From M3007 sp046329435 (GTDB taxonomy: Bacteria; Bacteroidota; Bacteroidia; Chitinophagales; Saprospiraceae), in the NCBI GenBank assembly GCA_046329435.1, contig JAXLUR010000008.1:1-64000 (forward strand): a stretch of DNA of 64,000 nucleotides. The letters run 5' to 3'. The position numbers and the translations under genes are program-made. Shown in pieces: positions 52,295 to 60,779 of this stretch. The notes beneath the pieces were generated by a model that saw nothing but the letters and a program-made list of their open reading frames with translations, did no database searches and was not told the origin of the DNA. Numbering within the stretch: the stretch's first letter is position 1; each line of letters starts with the position of its first letter.

Positions 52295-53902
52295 TTACAT
52301 GGAGCTTGCGGATTTAAAGATGCGGTTCCAGTTGACCCCGTCGCGCATGTTGCCGTTTTTGGTGGAAAACCAGATGAAGAGCGGTTTGCCCACGATATGG
52401 TCTTCGGGCACAAAGCCCCAGAAACGGGAGTCTTCCGAATTGTGGCGGTTGTCGCCCATCATCCAGTAATAGTTCTGCTTGAAGGTGTAGGAAGTGGTTT
52501 CTTGTCCGTTCAGGACGAACTTGCCGTTTTTCACTTCCAGCGTATTGCCTTCGTACACCCGGATGATTCGCTCGTAAAAAGGCAGGTTGTCGGTCGTCAG
52601 TGTGATGGTTGCGCCGGCTTTCGGAATCCAGATGGGGCCGTAGTCGTCACGTGTCCAGCCTGCTGTTTTCGCGCTGTTGGGGAACACATCGTCTGGACCG
52701 AAATTGGGGTCCGCCGGCGAATAGGGCGGCAGCAGATCGACTTTCACGTCGTTGCCCATGGCGCGCAGTTTTTCCACCTGCGACTGGTCGAGGCTGTAAA
52801 TGCCGAGTTTCCAGGCATTGGCGCCCCAGTCGGTAATATTGACATTCATGTTCTCCATAGTGCCCCGGCCGATGGGTTGGCCGCCTTTGGTTACCTGGTA
52901 GCGGAACTGCATGTGGGTCGGATTCTGGGCGGCTTGTCCGTTGATGTACAACTGACGGCCGCGGATATACAGGCTGTCGCCCGGCAAGCCCACACAGCGT
53001 TTGATGTAGTGGTCTTTTTTGTCAATGGGACGCGTGATAACGTCGTGTTTGCCGTAGATTCTTTCCAGATGGTGGCGCCGCCACTGATAAATATCGAAGG
53101 CCCGGTCGGGCGTCAGGATGGTGCTGTCGCCTGTCGGATAGTTAAAAACAACCGGTTCGTTGTGGTCGATGCTTTCGAGTGCCGGAAGGCGGTAGTAGGG
53201 TAGGGAAGGCTTTTCAAGATAGGATTCGCGGCCCAGCAATCCCCCTTCGCTTTGCGAAAAACGGTTGTGGATCAGCGGAAACTGGATGACTGTCATCGGC
53301 GTACGGATGCCGTAGTGGGCTTTGCTCACAAACAGGAAGTCGCCGATTTTCAAAGTGCCTTCCATAGACGAGGTTGGAATCACATAGGCTTCAATCAGGA
53401 ACATCCGGATAAAGGCCGCTGCGAAAACCGCGAAAATGATGGCTTCCGTCCATTCGCGCACCGCCGATTTGTGAAACGGGTTGTCGGCTTCCAGTTTACG
53501 CAGCGCGGTTTTGTCGCGTTTTTCGACGGCTTCGTGGTGCAGACGATGGTATTCGCGTTCGCGTTCGAGAATAGGGCCTTCGTATTTGTCCGTTTTACGC
53601 TGGCCAATCAGGAAAAAAGGGATGGGGGCATAGATGACCGAGAGAGCGGCCTGCCAGAAAGAATGTTTGCCGAAGGAGCGAACCATATCGACGCACAAAC
53701 CCGCATAGATGAAAATATTGACGATCGGGAACAGCAGCCAAAATGCAAAAGCCGGTTTGCGGCCCACCATTTTGCACCATTCAACCGCCGCAATACCCGG
53801 CACCAGGGCTTTCCAACCCGGAATGCCGGCTTTTTCAAACAGTTTCATCATGCTCAGTCCGAGCAAAACGTACAGGACAATCAGAAAAATGAGTACCGAC
53901 AT
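52295..53902 (-). CDS. lepB: Signal peptidase I, extended form
   Basis: LepB cleaves signal peptides from exported proteins. The 535-residue protein has catalytic Ser179 (IPTSSMEGTL) and Lys301 (DHYIKRCVGLPGD), plus box D/E GDNRHNSEDSRFWG near the C-terminus. The N-terminal part (1-110) has three or four extra membrane helices, and a charged linker (105-148) precedes the membrane helix next to the Ser (about 153-170). About 125 residues are inserted between Ser and Lys. Large LepB proteins are common in Bacteroidota; this one is at the long end. Start ATG at 53902. Confidence 0.93.
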   Translation of the reverse strand: MSVLIFLIVLYVLLGLSMMKLFEKAGIPGWKALVPGIAAVEWCKMVGRKPAFAFWLLFPIVNIFIYAGLCVDMVRSFGKHSFWQAALSVIYAPIPFFLIGQRKTDKYEGPILEREREYHRLHHEAVEKRDKTALRKLEADNPFHKSAVREWTEAIIFAVFAAAFIRMFLIEAYVIPTSSMEGTLKIGDFLFVSKAHYGIRTPMTVIQFPLIHNRFSQSEGGLLGRESYLEKPSLPYYRLPALESIDHNEPVVFNYPTGDSTILTPDRAFDIYQWRRHHLERIYGKHDVITRPIDKKDHYIKRCVGLPGDSLYIRGRQLYINGQAAQNPTHMQFRYQVTKGGQPIGRGTMENMNVNITDWGANAWKLGIYSLDQSQVEKLRAMGNDVKVDLLPPYSPADPNFGPDDVFPNSAKTAGWTRDDYGPIWIPKAGATITLTTDNLPFYERIIRVYEGNTLEVKNGKFVLNGQETTSYTFKQNYYWMMGDNRHNSEDSRFWGFVPEDHIVGKPLFIWFSTKNGNMRDGVNWNRIFKSASSM

Positions 53903-54086
53903 CGGTCAAAAAGTATGGAGGTGAATATTGGATGTAGTTATGGTCGAATGGCCAGGCGCCTGCCGGTAGCCGAAACGCCGGCAAATGTATAGGCCGCCTG
54001 CCATCCGGCGGCCGTCGTTCGACGGTTTTTGCCATATTTTCGATGACGGGCGGCCATATTCAAATTTGCGTTTTGAGCAAAGTGGC

Positions 54087-55481
54087 TCAGGATTCGGTGG
54101 TTTTGCGCTTTTTGCGGCGCGTTTTGAACATTTCCACCACTTCTTTTTCTTTCAGGAAGCCAAGATCGACAAACTGTGTGGACACGAATTTTTTCACATC
54201 CTGGTAGTCCTTGGCGCGTTTGTCGGTAAAACGTTTGAGCAGTTTGCCGACATAGGTCATCGACAGTTTTTCCACTTCCTGATTGAAGTGCTGGTTGTCG
54301 AAGATGCGCATGTACACGCCGAAGATTTTGGTCAGTTCGAAGTAGTCGGCGTATTCGCGTTCGGTGAGGCCCTGAATCAGGCGGGTGAAATAGCAAAGCA
54401 CCAACTGGCGCAGGCATTCGCTCTCGACCGAAAGGCCTTCGTGCGAATAGCAGAACTCCTGAACGGCTTCGATGGCGTCGGGGTGCACATAGCCGAGGCT
54501 GTGGATCTTGTCGGCGATGCGGTAGTAGTCGGAGATTTTGTCGCTGACCGATTTGTCGGCGATGGCGCTCATCCGCTCGTCGTTGGCTGCGCCCAGGCCG
54601 ATTTTGGCGCGGTAGAGCGTAAGCAGGAATTCGAGGTATTTTTCGTCGAATTCGGGGAAATTTTTGCGTTCGCGGGCGAAATGGGCGGTCAGTGTTTTTT
54701 GTTCGGCGGCATCGTGTTCCATGAAATTGCCGTACATCGCCAGCATTTCCACGTATTCGTCGTTGTTCTGGAATTCCGGATTTTCCAAAAAGGTTTTGAT
54801 CTGCTCTTTGAGGCTGGTGTTGTCGCCGCCGACTTCGAAACGTTTGAGCAGAAACTGCCGCAGGGCCGAGAAATTAGCCTTCATTTCGCCGACGGTAGCA
54901 GGAAAGTCGGCCGAATGGTAGAGTTCGTTTTTGAACTGGTTGGAATAGCGGCGGTACAGCGAGGCGCGATCTTTCGCATCGCGGAACTGGTCGCTTTTCT
55001 GTTGCTGCAGGAAGTAGCGAATGCGCTTGTTTTCGACCTGGCCCATCAGATTGGTGATCCAGATGTCGCTGCTGAGCGCAAAGCCAACCTGAATGCTCAT
55101 GCCTATGCGTTTTTTCAGCTGATCGAAATGAACGCTTTTGCAGATGGCAAGCAGGATGTCTTTGAAGTGGTCGTTGGGGCGGATATAGCGGTATTGGTCG
55201 CTGATTTCGCCGCGGAGTACGGCAAAGCCGAGGATGCGGGGCAGGTAAAGGCCTTCGAAGAGCGGGTCGAGCAGGTATTTTTCGAAAGTGACCAGTTGCA
55301 GTGGCGCCTCGGCTGCAACGGCATGGTGCAATTCCGCCAGTTCGGATTCAAATTCCTGGCGAAGTGCATTGTAGGCATCATCTTCCTCTTCTTCGAGATA
55401 GGCGGCCAGGTTGGGCGATTCCTGAATAGCGCCTGCAATTTCGTTGAGGCGGGTGTAGAATTTTTCGTCTAAGGCTTGCAT
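54087..55481 (-). CDS. Conserved-looking cytoplasmic protein of unknown function
   Basis: The 464-residue protein is soluble, helix-rich and has no signal peptide, membrane helix or motif that I recognise. It carries an acidic N-terminus (EEEEDDAY near 50), many Tyr/Phe/Leu pairs spaced as in helical repeats, and a strongly basic end (FKTRRKKRKTTES). A weak attenuator-like arrangement precedes it: the rpsP terminator lies between a possible promoter (55573-55580) and this start. Placed between lepB and rpsP, all on the minus strand. Confidence 0.75.
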   Translation of the reverse strand: MQALDEKFYTRLNEIAGAIQESPNLAAYLEEEEDDAYNALRQEFESELAELHHAVAAEAPLQLVTFEKYLLDPLFEGLYLPRILGFAVLRGEISDQYRYIRPNDHFKDILLAICKSVHFDQLKKRIGMSIQVGFALSSDIWITNLMGQVENKRIRYFLQQQKSDQFRDAKDRASLYRRYSNQFKNELYHSADFPATVGEMKANFSALRQFLLKRFEVGGDNTSLKEQIKTFLENPEFQNNDEYVEMLAMYGNFMEHDAAEQKTLTAHFARERKNFPEFDEKYLEFLLTLYRAKIGLGAANDERMSAIADKSVSDKISDYYRIADKIHSLGYVHPDAIEAVQEFCYSHEGLSVESECLRQLVLCYFTRLIQGLTEREYADYFELTKIFGVYMRIFDNQHFNQEVEKLSMTYVGKLLKRFTDKRAKDYQDVKKFVSTQFVDLGFLKEKEVVEMFKTRRKKRKTTES

Positions 55482-55512
55482 TGGTCAGTTTGCAATGAAT
55501 TTTTTAACAAAA

Positions 55513-55547
55513 GACCTGGCAAAACCACCAAAGGGCTTTGCCAGGTC
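55513..55547 (-). terminator. Terminator after rpsP
   Basis: An 11-bp stem (55513-55523 with 55537-55547) followed on the minus strand by TTTTGTT. It also sits in the leader of the 464-residue gene. Confidence 0.75.
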
Positions 55548-55572
55548 AGTACAACAAATTTATAGGGTTGGG

Positions 55573-55580
55573 CAAAAGTA
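55573..55580 (-). promoter_or_regulatory. Possible promoter of the 464-residue protein gene
   Basis: TACTTTTG on the minus strand, an exact -7 match, with CTTG 20 nt further upstream. A transcript from here would meet the hairpin at 55513-55547 before the gene. Confidence 0.4.
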
Positions 55581-55605
55581 AGGACTTCTGCGCGTAGCGT
55601 CAAGA

Positions 55606-56259
55606 TCAGGCCTCGCTGGTATTTTCTTCCGTCGTGGCGGGTGCTTCGGGTTCGGCGGCGGCCACCGATTCCGTGTTGCCTTCGGCAGTTTCGGGCTGAG
55701 CTTCTTCCGTCGCTTCTACGGCCGGCACGGTCGATTCGGCGATGGCTTCTGCCGTGGCTTCTGCAACGGTGTTTGCTTCTTCGGCAGCGCCTACGGATTC
55801 CACGTTTTCTTCGGCAGCCGGGGCTTCCACTACGGGTTTCGGTTTGGATTTGGGCGTGCCGTCGACAGCCGTGTGGTAGTCGCGTTTTTGATCAGCCGTT
55901 GCTTTTTTGCGGGCTTCGATACGGCCTTCTTTTTGTTCGATCCATTTGTTGAGGCGCTCGTCGGCCTGTTCCTGGGTGATGGCGCCTTTGGCTACGCCGA
56001 GTTGCAGGTGTTTTTTCAGCAGAACGCCTTTGAAACGCAGGATAGCGTTGACGGTATCGGTGGGCTGAGCGCCTTTCATGAGCCATTCAAAGGCTTTGTC
56101 GCGGTTCAGCTCGATGGTGGCGGGTACGGTGAGGGGGTTGTAGGTGCCGAGTTTTTCGATGAAACGGCCGTCGCGGGGCGAGCGGCTGTCGGCGGCTACA
56201 ATGTGGTAAAACGGCGATTTTTTGCGGCCTTTGCGTTGCAGACGAAGTTTGACTGCCAT
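55606..56259 (-). CDS. rpsP: 30S ribosomal protein S16 with long acidic C-terminal extension
   Basis: bS16 is an assembly protein of the 30S subunit. The first about 80 residues are the standard S16 (VKLRLQRKGRKKSPFYHIVAADSRSPRDGRFIEKLGTYNP, read in parts). Residues about 80-125 form a charged helix usual in Bacteroidota. The last about 90 are an Ala/Glu/Thr-rich tail (for example TVAEATAEAIAES), so the total is 217 residues against about 80-90 in E. coli. Alone in its transcription unit, with promoter and leader hairpin upstream. Confidence 0.95.
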   Translation of the reverse strand: MAVKLRLQRKGRKKSPFYHIVAADSRSPRDGRFIEKLGTYNPLTVPATIELNRDKAFEWLMKGAQPTDTVNAILRFKGVLLKKHLQLGVAKGAITQEQADERLNKWIEQKEGRIEARKKATADQKRDYHTAVDGTPKSKPKPVVEAPAAEENVESVGAAEEANTVAEATAEAIAESTVPAVEATEEAQPETAEGNTESVAAAEPEAPATTEENTSEA

Positions 56260-56294
56260 GGTAAAATTGAAAATTGGTGAAGAGATAGGATCTC

Positions 56295-56324
56295 GCCCGG
56301 TTACCTACCTCGGTAGCGCCGGGC
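56295..56324 (-). promoter_or_regulatory. Hairpin in the rpsP leader
   Basis: GCCCGG (56295-56300) pairs with CCGGGC (56319-56324), with an inner CTA/TAG pairing. It lies right after the predicted transcript start and has no T-run, so it is not a terminator; a site for S16 autoregulation is possible. Confidence 0.4.
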
Positions 56325-56336
56325 TTTTCGAGGGCG

Positions 56337-56369
56337 CAAATGTACGACGCGATAAACCACACAGCCAAA
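56337..56369 (-). promoter_or_regulatory. Promoter of rpsP
   Basis: On the minus strand: TTTG (56369-56366), 21 nt, TACATTTG (56344-56337). Confidence 0.6.
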
Positions 56370-56445
56370 TAAAATTTCGATTTGTTTTCCGGCCCTTTCT
56401 GCGGAAAATGAAAAGCCCGGCCTTCGGCGATTTCCCGCCTTGTAT

Positions 56446-56453
56446 TACTTTTG
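56446..56453 (+). promoter_or_regulatory. -7 element next to the GNAT start codon
   Basis: TACTTTTG ends only 7 nt before the ATG at 56461, so transcription would begin at or within a base or two of the start codon. A TTCG stands near the -33 distance. Confidence 0.5.
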
Positions 56454-56460
56454 CGGCCTG

Positions 56461-56970
56461 ATGGTGGAAACCGACCGACTCCTGATTCAGCCGCTCAGCC
56501 GGCGGCAATTGTTCCAGTACTTCCGCAACGACGGTTCATTCGAAACCGGCCTTAATCTTCCGCCTGCCAACCTGGTTATCACCCCCGATCTTCGCGAAGC
56601 GTTTGAATTGTCCATCCTGCCCAACGTACAGGATCACCGCCGTTCGCGTTTTTTCTACACCCTCTGGACTGTTATCCGAAAGCAAAATCCCTGCCTGGTG
56701 GGCGATTTGCTCTTCAAGGGGCCTCCCAATCCGATGGGCGAGATCGAGATCGGTTATGGCACCAATCCCGATTTTCGTGGAAACGGGTACATGACCGAAG
56801 CGGTAGGCGCCCTGGTGCGCTGGGCTTTCAGCCAGCCCGAAGTGCTTTGTGTGCTGGCAGAAACAGAGCGGACAAACCCGGCGTCGATGCGTATTCTGGA
56901 AAAGAACAATTTTGAATTGTTCTCCCGCAACGACCACACTTATCTATGGCGTATTGAGAAAACTAAATGA
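56461..56970 (+). CDS. GNAT family N-acetyltransferase, RimJ/RimL type
   Basis: The 169-residue protein begins VETDRLLIQPLS, the typical RimJ/RimL-type start, and has IEIGYGTNPDFRGNGYMTEAVGALVRWAF (acetyl-CoA site, RGNGYM) and ETERTNPASMRILEKNNF. The substrate is unknown; ribosomal or small-molecule amines are both possible. The ATG at 56461 lies 8 bases after a promoter -7 element, so a leaderless mRNA is likely. guaA starts 84 nt downstream. Confidence 0.9.
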   Translation: MVETDRLLIQPLSRRQLFQYFRNDGSFETGLNLPPANLVITPDLREAFELSILPNVQDHRRSRFFYTLWTVIRKQNPCLVGDLLFKGPPNPMGEIEIGYGTNPDFRGNGYMTEAVGALVRWAFSQPEVLCVLAETERTNPASMRILEKNNFELFSRNDHTYLWRIEKTK

Positions 56971-57054
56971 TTTATGGATCGCACAAAACCGCAGATTTCG
57001 TTGCAAAACAGAACGCTGTCGCGGTTTGACAGGCGATATAACTGAACAATATCC

Positions 57055-58593
57055 ATGCAAAAGATTCTCATTCTCGATTTTGGTTCGCAATACACACAAC
57101 TCATCGCCCGGCGGGTGCGTGAAATGAACGTTTATTGCGAAATCGTTCCTTACAATAAAATGCCTGAACTGACGCCTGATGTACACGGCGTCATTTTGTC
57201 CGGAAGCCCTTTTTCGGTCAAACAAACCGATGCGCTTCGCATCGATCTCAATGCCATTGCCGGCAAACGCCCCCTGCTCGGAATTTGTTACGGCGCGCAA
57301 CTGACGGCCGATTTTTACGGCGGAGAAGTGGGCAAGTCTGCTAAAAGAGAGTACGGCAAAGCCATTCTTTTGCAAAATGATACGGCCGACCCCTTCTTTC
57401 ACGGGATAGAACCCGACAGCCAGGTGTGGATGAGTCACAGCGATTCCATTTTGCGCCTGCCCGACCAACTGGAAGTACTGGCGCATACCGACAGCATTCC
57501 CGTGGCTGCTTTCCGCGGACGGGCCGGCGCTTTTGCCGCGCCGGTGTACGGCATTCAGTTCCACCCTGAAGTGTACCACACCCTCGAAGGTTTCAATTTG
57601 CTAAAAAATTTCGTGCTCCACATTTGCGCTTGCAAAGGCGACTGGACGCCGGCGCATTTCGTCGAACAAACGATCATCGATCTCCGTGAAAAAATCGGAA
57701 ACGACAAGGTAATCATGGCGCTTTCCGGCGGCGTCGATTCCACAGTGGCGGCAACTTTGCTGCATCGGGCCATCGGCGACCGGCTGTTTTGCTTTTTTGT
57801 CGACAATGGCTTGTTGCGCAAAAATGAATACGAAGACGTGCTCCATTCTTATCAGGGCATGGGCCTGAACATCGAAGGAGTCGATGCCAAAAACCGCTTC
57901 TACTCGGCACTCGCCGGCGTGAGCGATCCCGAACAAAAACGCAAGATTATCGGCCGGCTTTTTATCGAAGTTTTTGAAGAAGAATCGAAAGCGCACCCCG
58001 AGTGCGCCTGGCTGGGCCAGGGCACGATTTACCCCGATGTGATCGAGTCGGTGAGCGTACACGGTCCTTCGGTCACCATCAAAAGTCACCACAACGTAGG
58101 TGGGTTGCCCGAACAACTCAAACTGAAGATTGTGGAACCGCTTCGAATGCTGTTTAAAGACGAAGTGCGCCGCGTGGGGCGTGAGTTGGGCGTGCCCGAT
58201 AACATTCTCAACCGCCACCCGTTCCCGGGCCCCGGCCTGGGCATTCGTATTCTGGGCGATATTACCCCGGAGAAAGTGCATCTTTTGCAGGAAGCAGACG
58301 CCATCTATATCAACAAACTCAAATCCTCGGGGCTTTACGACCAGGTGTGGCAGGCGGGTACGATCCTGCTGCCCATCCAGTCGGTCGGCGTCATGGGCGA
58401 CGAACGCACCTACGAACAAGCCGTTGCATTGCGGGCTGTCAACTCCACCGATGGCATGACGGCGGAGTGGAGCCGCCTGCCTTATGAGTTTCTGGCCGAG
58501 GTGTCGAGCGAGATCATCAACCAGGTGCGCGGCATCAACCGGGTGGTGTTCGATATTTCGACCAAACCGCCGGCTACGATCGAGTGGGAGTAG
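57055..58593 (+). CDS. guaA: GMP synthase (glutamine-hydrolysing)
   Basis: GuaA converts XMP to GMP, using ammonia from its own glutaminase domain. The 512-residue protein has the class I amidotransferase domain with Cys78 (LGICYGAQ), His170 and Glu172 (QFHPEVYHT), then the PP-loop ATP pyrophosphatase (ALSGGVDSTVAA, 222-233) and the C-terminal dimerisation domain (HPFPGPGLGIR, GVMGDERTYE, ending KPPATIEWE). Length and order are standard. I see no purine riboswitch upstream. Confidence 0.97.
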   Translation: MQKILILDFGSQYTQLIARRVREMNVYCEIVPYNKMPELTPDVHGVILSGSPFSVKQTDALRIDLNAIAGKRPLLGICYGAQLTADFYGGEVGKSAKREYGKAILLQNDTADPFFHGIEPDSQVWMSHSDSILRLPDQLEVLAHTDSIPVAAFRGRAGAFAAPVYGIQFHPEVYHTLEGFNLLKNFVLHICACKGDWTPAHFVEQTIIDLREKIGNDKVIMALSGGVDSTVAATLLHRAIGDRLFCFFVDNGLLRKNEYEDVLHSYQGMGLNIEGVDAKNRFYSALAGVSDPEQKRKIIGRLFIEVFEEESKAHPECAWLGQGTIYPDVIESVSVHGPSVTIKSHHNVGGLPEQLKLKIVEPLRMLFKDEVRRVGRELGVPDNILNRHPFPGPGLGIRILGDITPEKVHLLQEADAIYINKLKSSGLYDQVWQAGTILLPIQSVGVMGDERTYEQAVALRAVNSTDGMTAEWSRLPYEFLAEVSSEIINQVRGINRVVFDISTKPPATIEWE

Positions 58594-58623
58594 AGCAAAA
58601 TTTTAAATGTACCATAAAACGAA

Positions 58624-59013
58624 ATGATGAAAAAAATCATTCTGCCCGTACTCCTCGCTACCGTTTGGATCAGCCTTTCGGAATTTGTTCGCAACGAGTT
58701 TCTGCTCAAGTCGTACTGGACGGAGCATTATCAAAAACTCGGGCTTGTCTTCCCGGCAGAACCCGTGAACGGAGCCGTATGGGGCATTTGGTCCCTGTGT
58801 TTTGCCATCGCGATCTTTATGATTGCCCAAAGGTTCAAACTTCTGCAAACCGCTTTCCTGGCCTGGCTGACTGGTTTCGTAATGATGTGGCTGGTGATCG
58901 GCAACCTGAACGTGTTGCCCTGGGGCATCTTGCCGCTTGCGGTGCCGTTGAGCATGCTGGAAGCGTTTTTGGCCAGCTATATTATTCACCGGTTTTCCAC
59001 ATCGCAGCCTTGA
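58624..59013 (+). CDS. Small membrane protein of unknown function
   Basis: The 129-residue protein has four hydrophobic segments (about 4-20, 49-68, 76-94 and 97-118). It may belong to a DUF-type integral membrane family, but I recognise no motif. Start ATG at 58624, with ATG at 58627 as an alternative. It follows guaA by 30 nt and precedes the lipoprotein hydrolase by 16 nt. Confidence 0.7.
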   Translation: MMKKIILPVLLATVWISLSEFVRNEFLLKSYWTEHYQKLGLVFPAEPVNGAVWGIWSLCFAIAIFMIAQRFKLLQTAFLAWLTGFVMMWLVIGNLNVLPWGILPLAVPLSMLEAFLASYIIHRFSTSQP

Positions 59014-59029
59014 AATCCGGGCCTCCCAG

Positions 59030-59806
59030 ATGATGAAATACAGCGCAGGCTTGCTGCTTTTCGGCATATTGGGCTTGCTGGCTTGTTCCCCTTTTCGCAA
59101 TACCGGCGGAGGCGGGCGAGACCGTCGATTTTTGCTGGACACACTCCGGCTTGTTGATGCCTCGCGCAACCGTATTGTTCCGGTTGCTATTTGGAAACCG
59201 GCCGGCTGTGGCCGCACGCCGGACAATGGCATGATCGTACTCAGCCACGGTTACGGCCAAAACCGCCCCGACAGTTATCTCTCCTATACTTACCTGACGT
59301 GCTTTCTGGCCGAACGGGGATACCTCGTCGTAAGCGTGCAGCACGAATTGCCTGCCGACAGCCTGATCCCGCAGACCGGCATTCCAGCAATTGTGCGGCG
59401 TCCGTTCTGGGAGCGAGGCGCAGACAATATCTTTTTTGTGATCAAAGAGATGAAAAATCGGTTTCCCGATCGATCCTTTGAACATATTTGCCTGATCGGG
59501 CATTCTAACGGCGGAGACATGACGGCGCTGTTTCCTCAAAAATACCCGGGCATTGTGGACAAGATTATCACACTTGACAATCGGCGTATGCCTTTGCCGC
59601 GAACAGCACACCCGAAAGTTTACACGCTCAGGTCAAGCGACCAAACCGCCGACGAGGGGGTGCTGCCATCGGCCGATGACTGCCGCCGCTTCGGTATTTC
59701 CATCGTTCATTTGAACGCTACGCCACATAACAATATGGATGACTCGGGCAATTCGCGGCAAAAAAAAGCGATAAAACGAGCCGTATTTTCGTTTTTAAAT
59801 AATTGA
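59030..59806 (+). CDS. Alpha/beta hydrolase lipoprotein
   Basis: The 258-residue protein has a lipoprotein signal with Cys19 (LGLLACS) and an alpha/beta-hydrolase domain. The oxyanion strand is IVLSHGYGQNRP (69-80), the nucleophile elbow is GHSNGG with Ser159, and the late histidine is in LNATPHNNMDD. The sequence before the elbow resembles platelet-activating-factor acetylhydrolase or dienelactone-hydrolase types. It is likely anchored in the envelope. The substrate is unknown. Confidence 0.85.
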   Translation: MMKYSAGLLLFGILGLLACSPFRNTGGGGRDRRFLLDTLRLVDASRNRIVPVAIWKPAGCGRTPDNGMIVLSHGYGQNRPDSYLSYTYLTCFLAERGYLVVSVQHELPADSLIPQTGIPAIVRRPFWERGADNIFFVIKEMKNRFPDRSFEHICLIGHSNGGDMTALFPQKYPGIVDKIITLDNRRMPLPRTAHPKVYTLRSSDQTADEGVLPSADDCRRFGISIVHLNATPHNNMDDSGNSRQKKAIKRAVFSFLNN

Positions 59807-59879
59807 ATTTCAAGAATTTAAAAACGGATGTGAACTCAGGGTGAGCAGTGTGAAATTTACGCCGTTATCGACTATTAAT

Positions 59880-60770
59880 ATGAACCGCAAACATTTTTTA
59901 AAAATCCTGGCAGCCTTGCCATTTGCAGGAGCAGCAATGAAACTCAGCAGTTTACGCGAAATCACTGGATCGCTTGAAAACACAGCGCGCATGCCGGTCC
60001 TTTTTCTGGGCCACGGCAGCCCCATGAATGCCATCGAGGAAAATGAGTTCGTGTCAGGTTTCCGTAAAACTGGCCAGGAAATGCCAACGCCAACAGCGGT
60101 GTTGTGTATTTCCGCGCACTGGGAAACGCGCGGCACCTACGTCACCGCGATGGAGCATCCGCGCACCATTCACGATTTCGGCGGGTTCCCCCGAGCGCTT
60201 TTCGAAGTGCAATACCCAGCTCCCGGCAGTCCCGAACTCGCGAAAGAAGTGCAGGGGCTCGTTGCCAAAACACAGGTCGGGCTCGACGAAAAATGGGGAC
60301 TCGACCACGGCGCCTGGACGGTCATCAAACACCTGTATCCGAAAGCCGATGTACCGGTCATTCAGATGAGCCTCGACTATAGTCAGCCGGCGCAGTATCA
60401 CTACGAACTCGCTCGCGAATTGGCGGCCCTGCGCCGCAAAGGCGTCCTCATTGTCGGCAGCGGCAACATGGTGCACAACCTGGGCCTGGTGGCCTGGGAC
60501 AAGCTCAATGACTCCGACTTCGGCTACGACTGGGCTATCGAGGCCAGCAACAAAATGAAAAGCAGCATTCTCTCGGGCGACCACCAGCCGCTGATCAACT
60601 TTCAGGCACAGGGCAAGGCATTCAACCTGGCCATCCCGACACCCGAACACTTCCTGCCTTTGCTCTACACCCTGGCCTTGCAGGAAAAAGATGAGGCGCC
60701 CGTGTTTTTTAACGATAAAGCTGTGGCCGGCTCGCTGACCATGACATCGGTTAAGATTGACAAAGCGTAA
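59880..60770 (+). CDS. ygiD: 4,5-DOPA-extradiol-dioxygenase-like protein (YgiD/LigB superfamily) with N-terminal leader
   Basis: The 296-residue protein has the YgiD signature: LGHGSPMNAIE, CISAHWETRG, HDFGGFP, LDHGAWTVIKHLYP and GSGNMVHNL, giving the metal histidines of class III extradiol dioxygenases. It may open catechol rings, but native substrates of YgiD are uncertain. YgiD proteins are usually about 260-270 residues and cytoplasmic; here about 35 extra N-terminal residues (NRKHFLKILAALPFAGAAM) look like a signal, close to a Tat motif but with Arg-Lys. The ATG at 59880 opens that leader. The Crp-like gene follows after 9 nt. Confidence 0.88.
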   Translation: MNRKHFLKILAALPFAGAAMKLSSLREITGSLENTARMPVLFLGHGSPMNAIEENEFVSGFRKTGQEMPTPTAVLCISAHWETRGTYVTAMEHPRTIHDFGGFPRALFEVQYPAPGSPELAKEVQGLVAKTQVGLDEKWGLDHGAWTVIKHLYPKADVPVIQMSLDYSQPAQYHYELARELAALRRKGVLIVGSGNMVHNLGLVAWDKLNDSDFGYDWAIEASNKMKSSILSGDHQPLINFQAQGKAFNLAIPTPEHFLPLLYTLALQEKDEAPVFFNDKAVAGSLTMTSVKIDKA

Positions 60771-60779
60771 ATTAGCGGC

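Noticed and set aside
56971..57054. Purine riboswitch before guaA
   Set aside because: The 84-nt gap shows no aptamer-like three-way junction.
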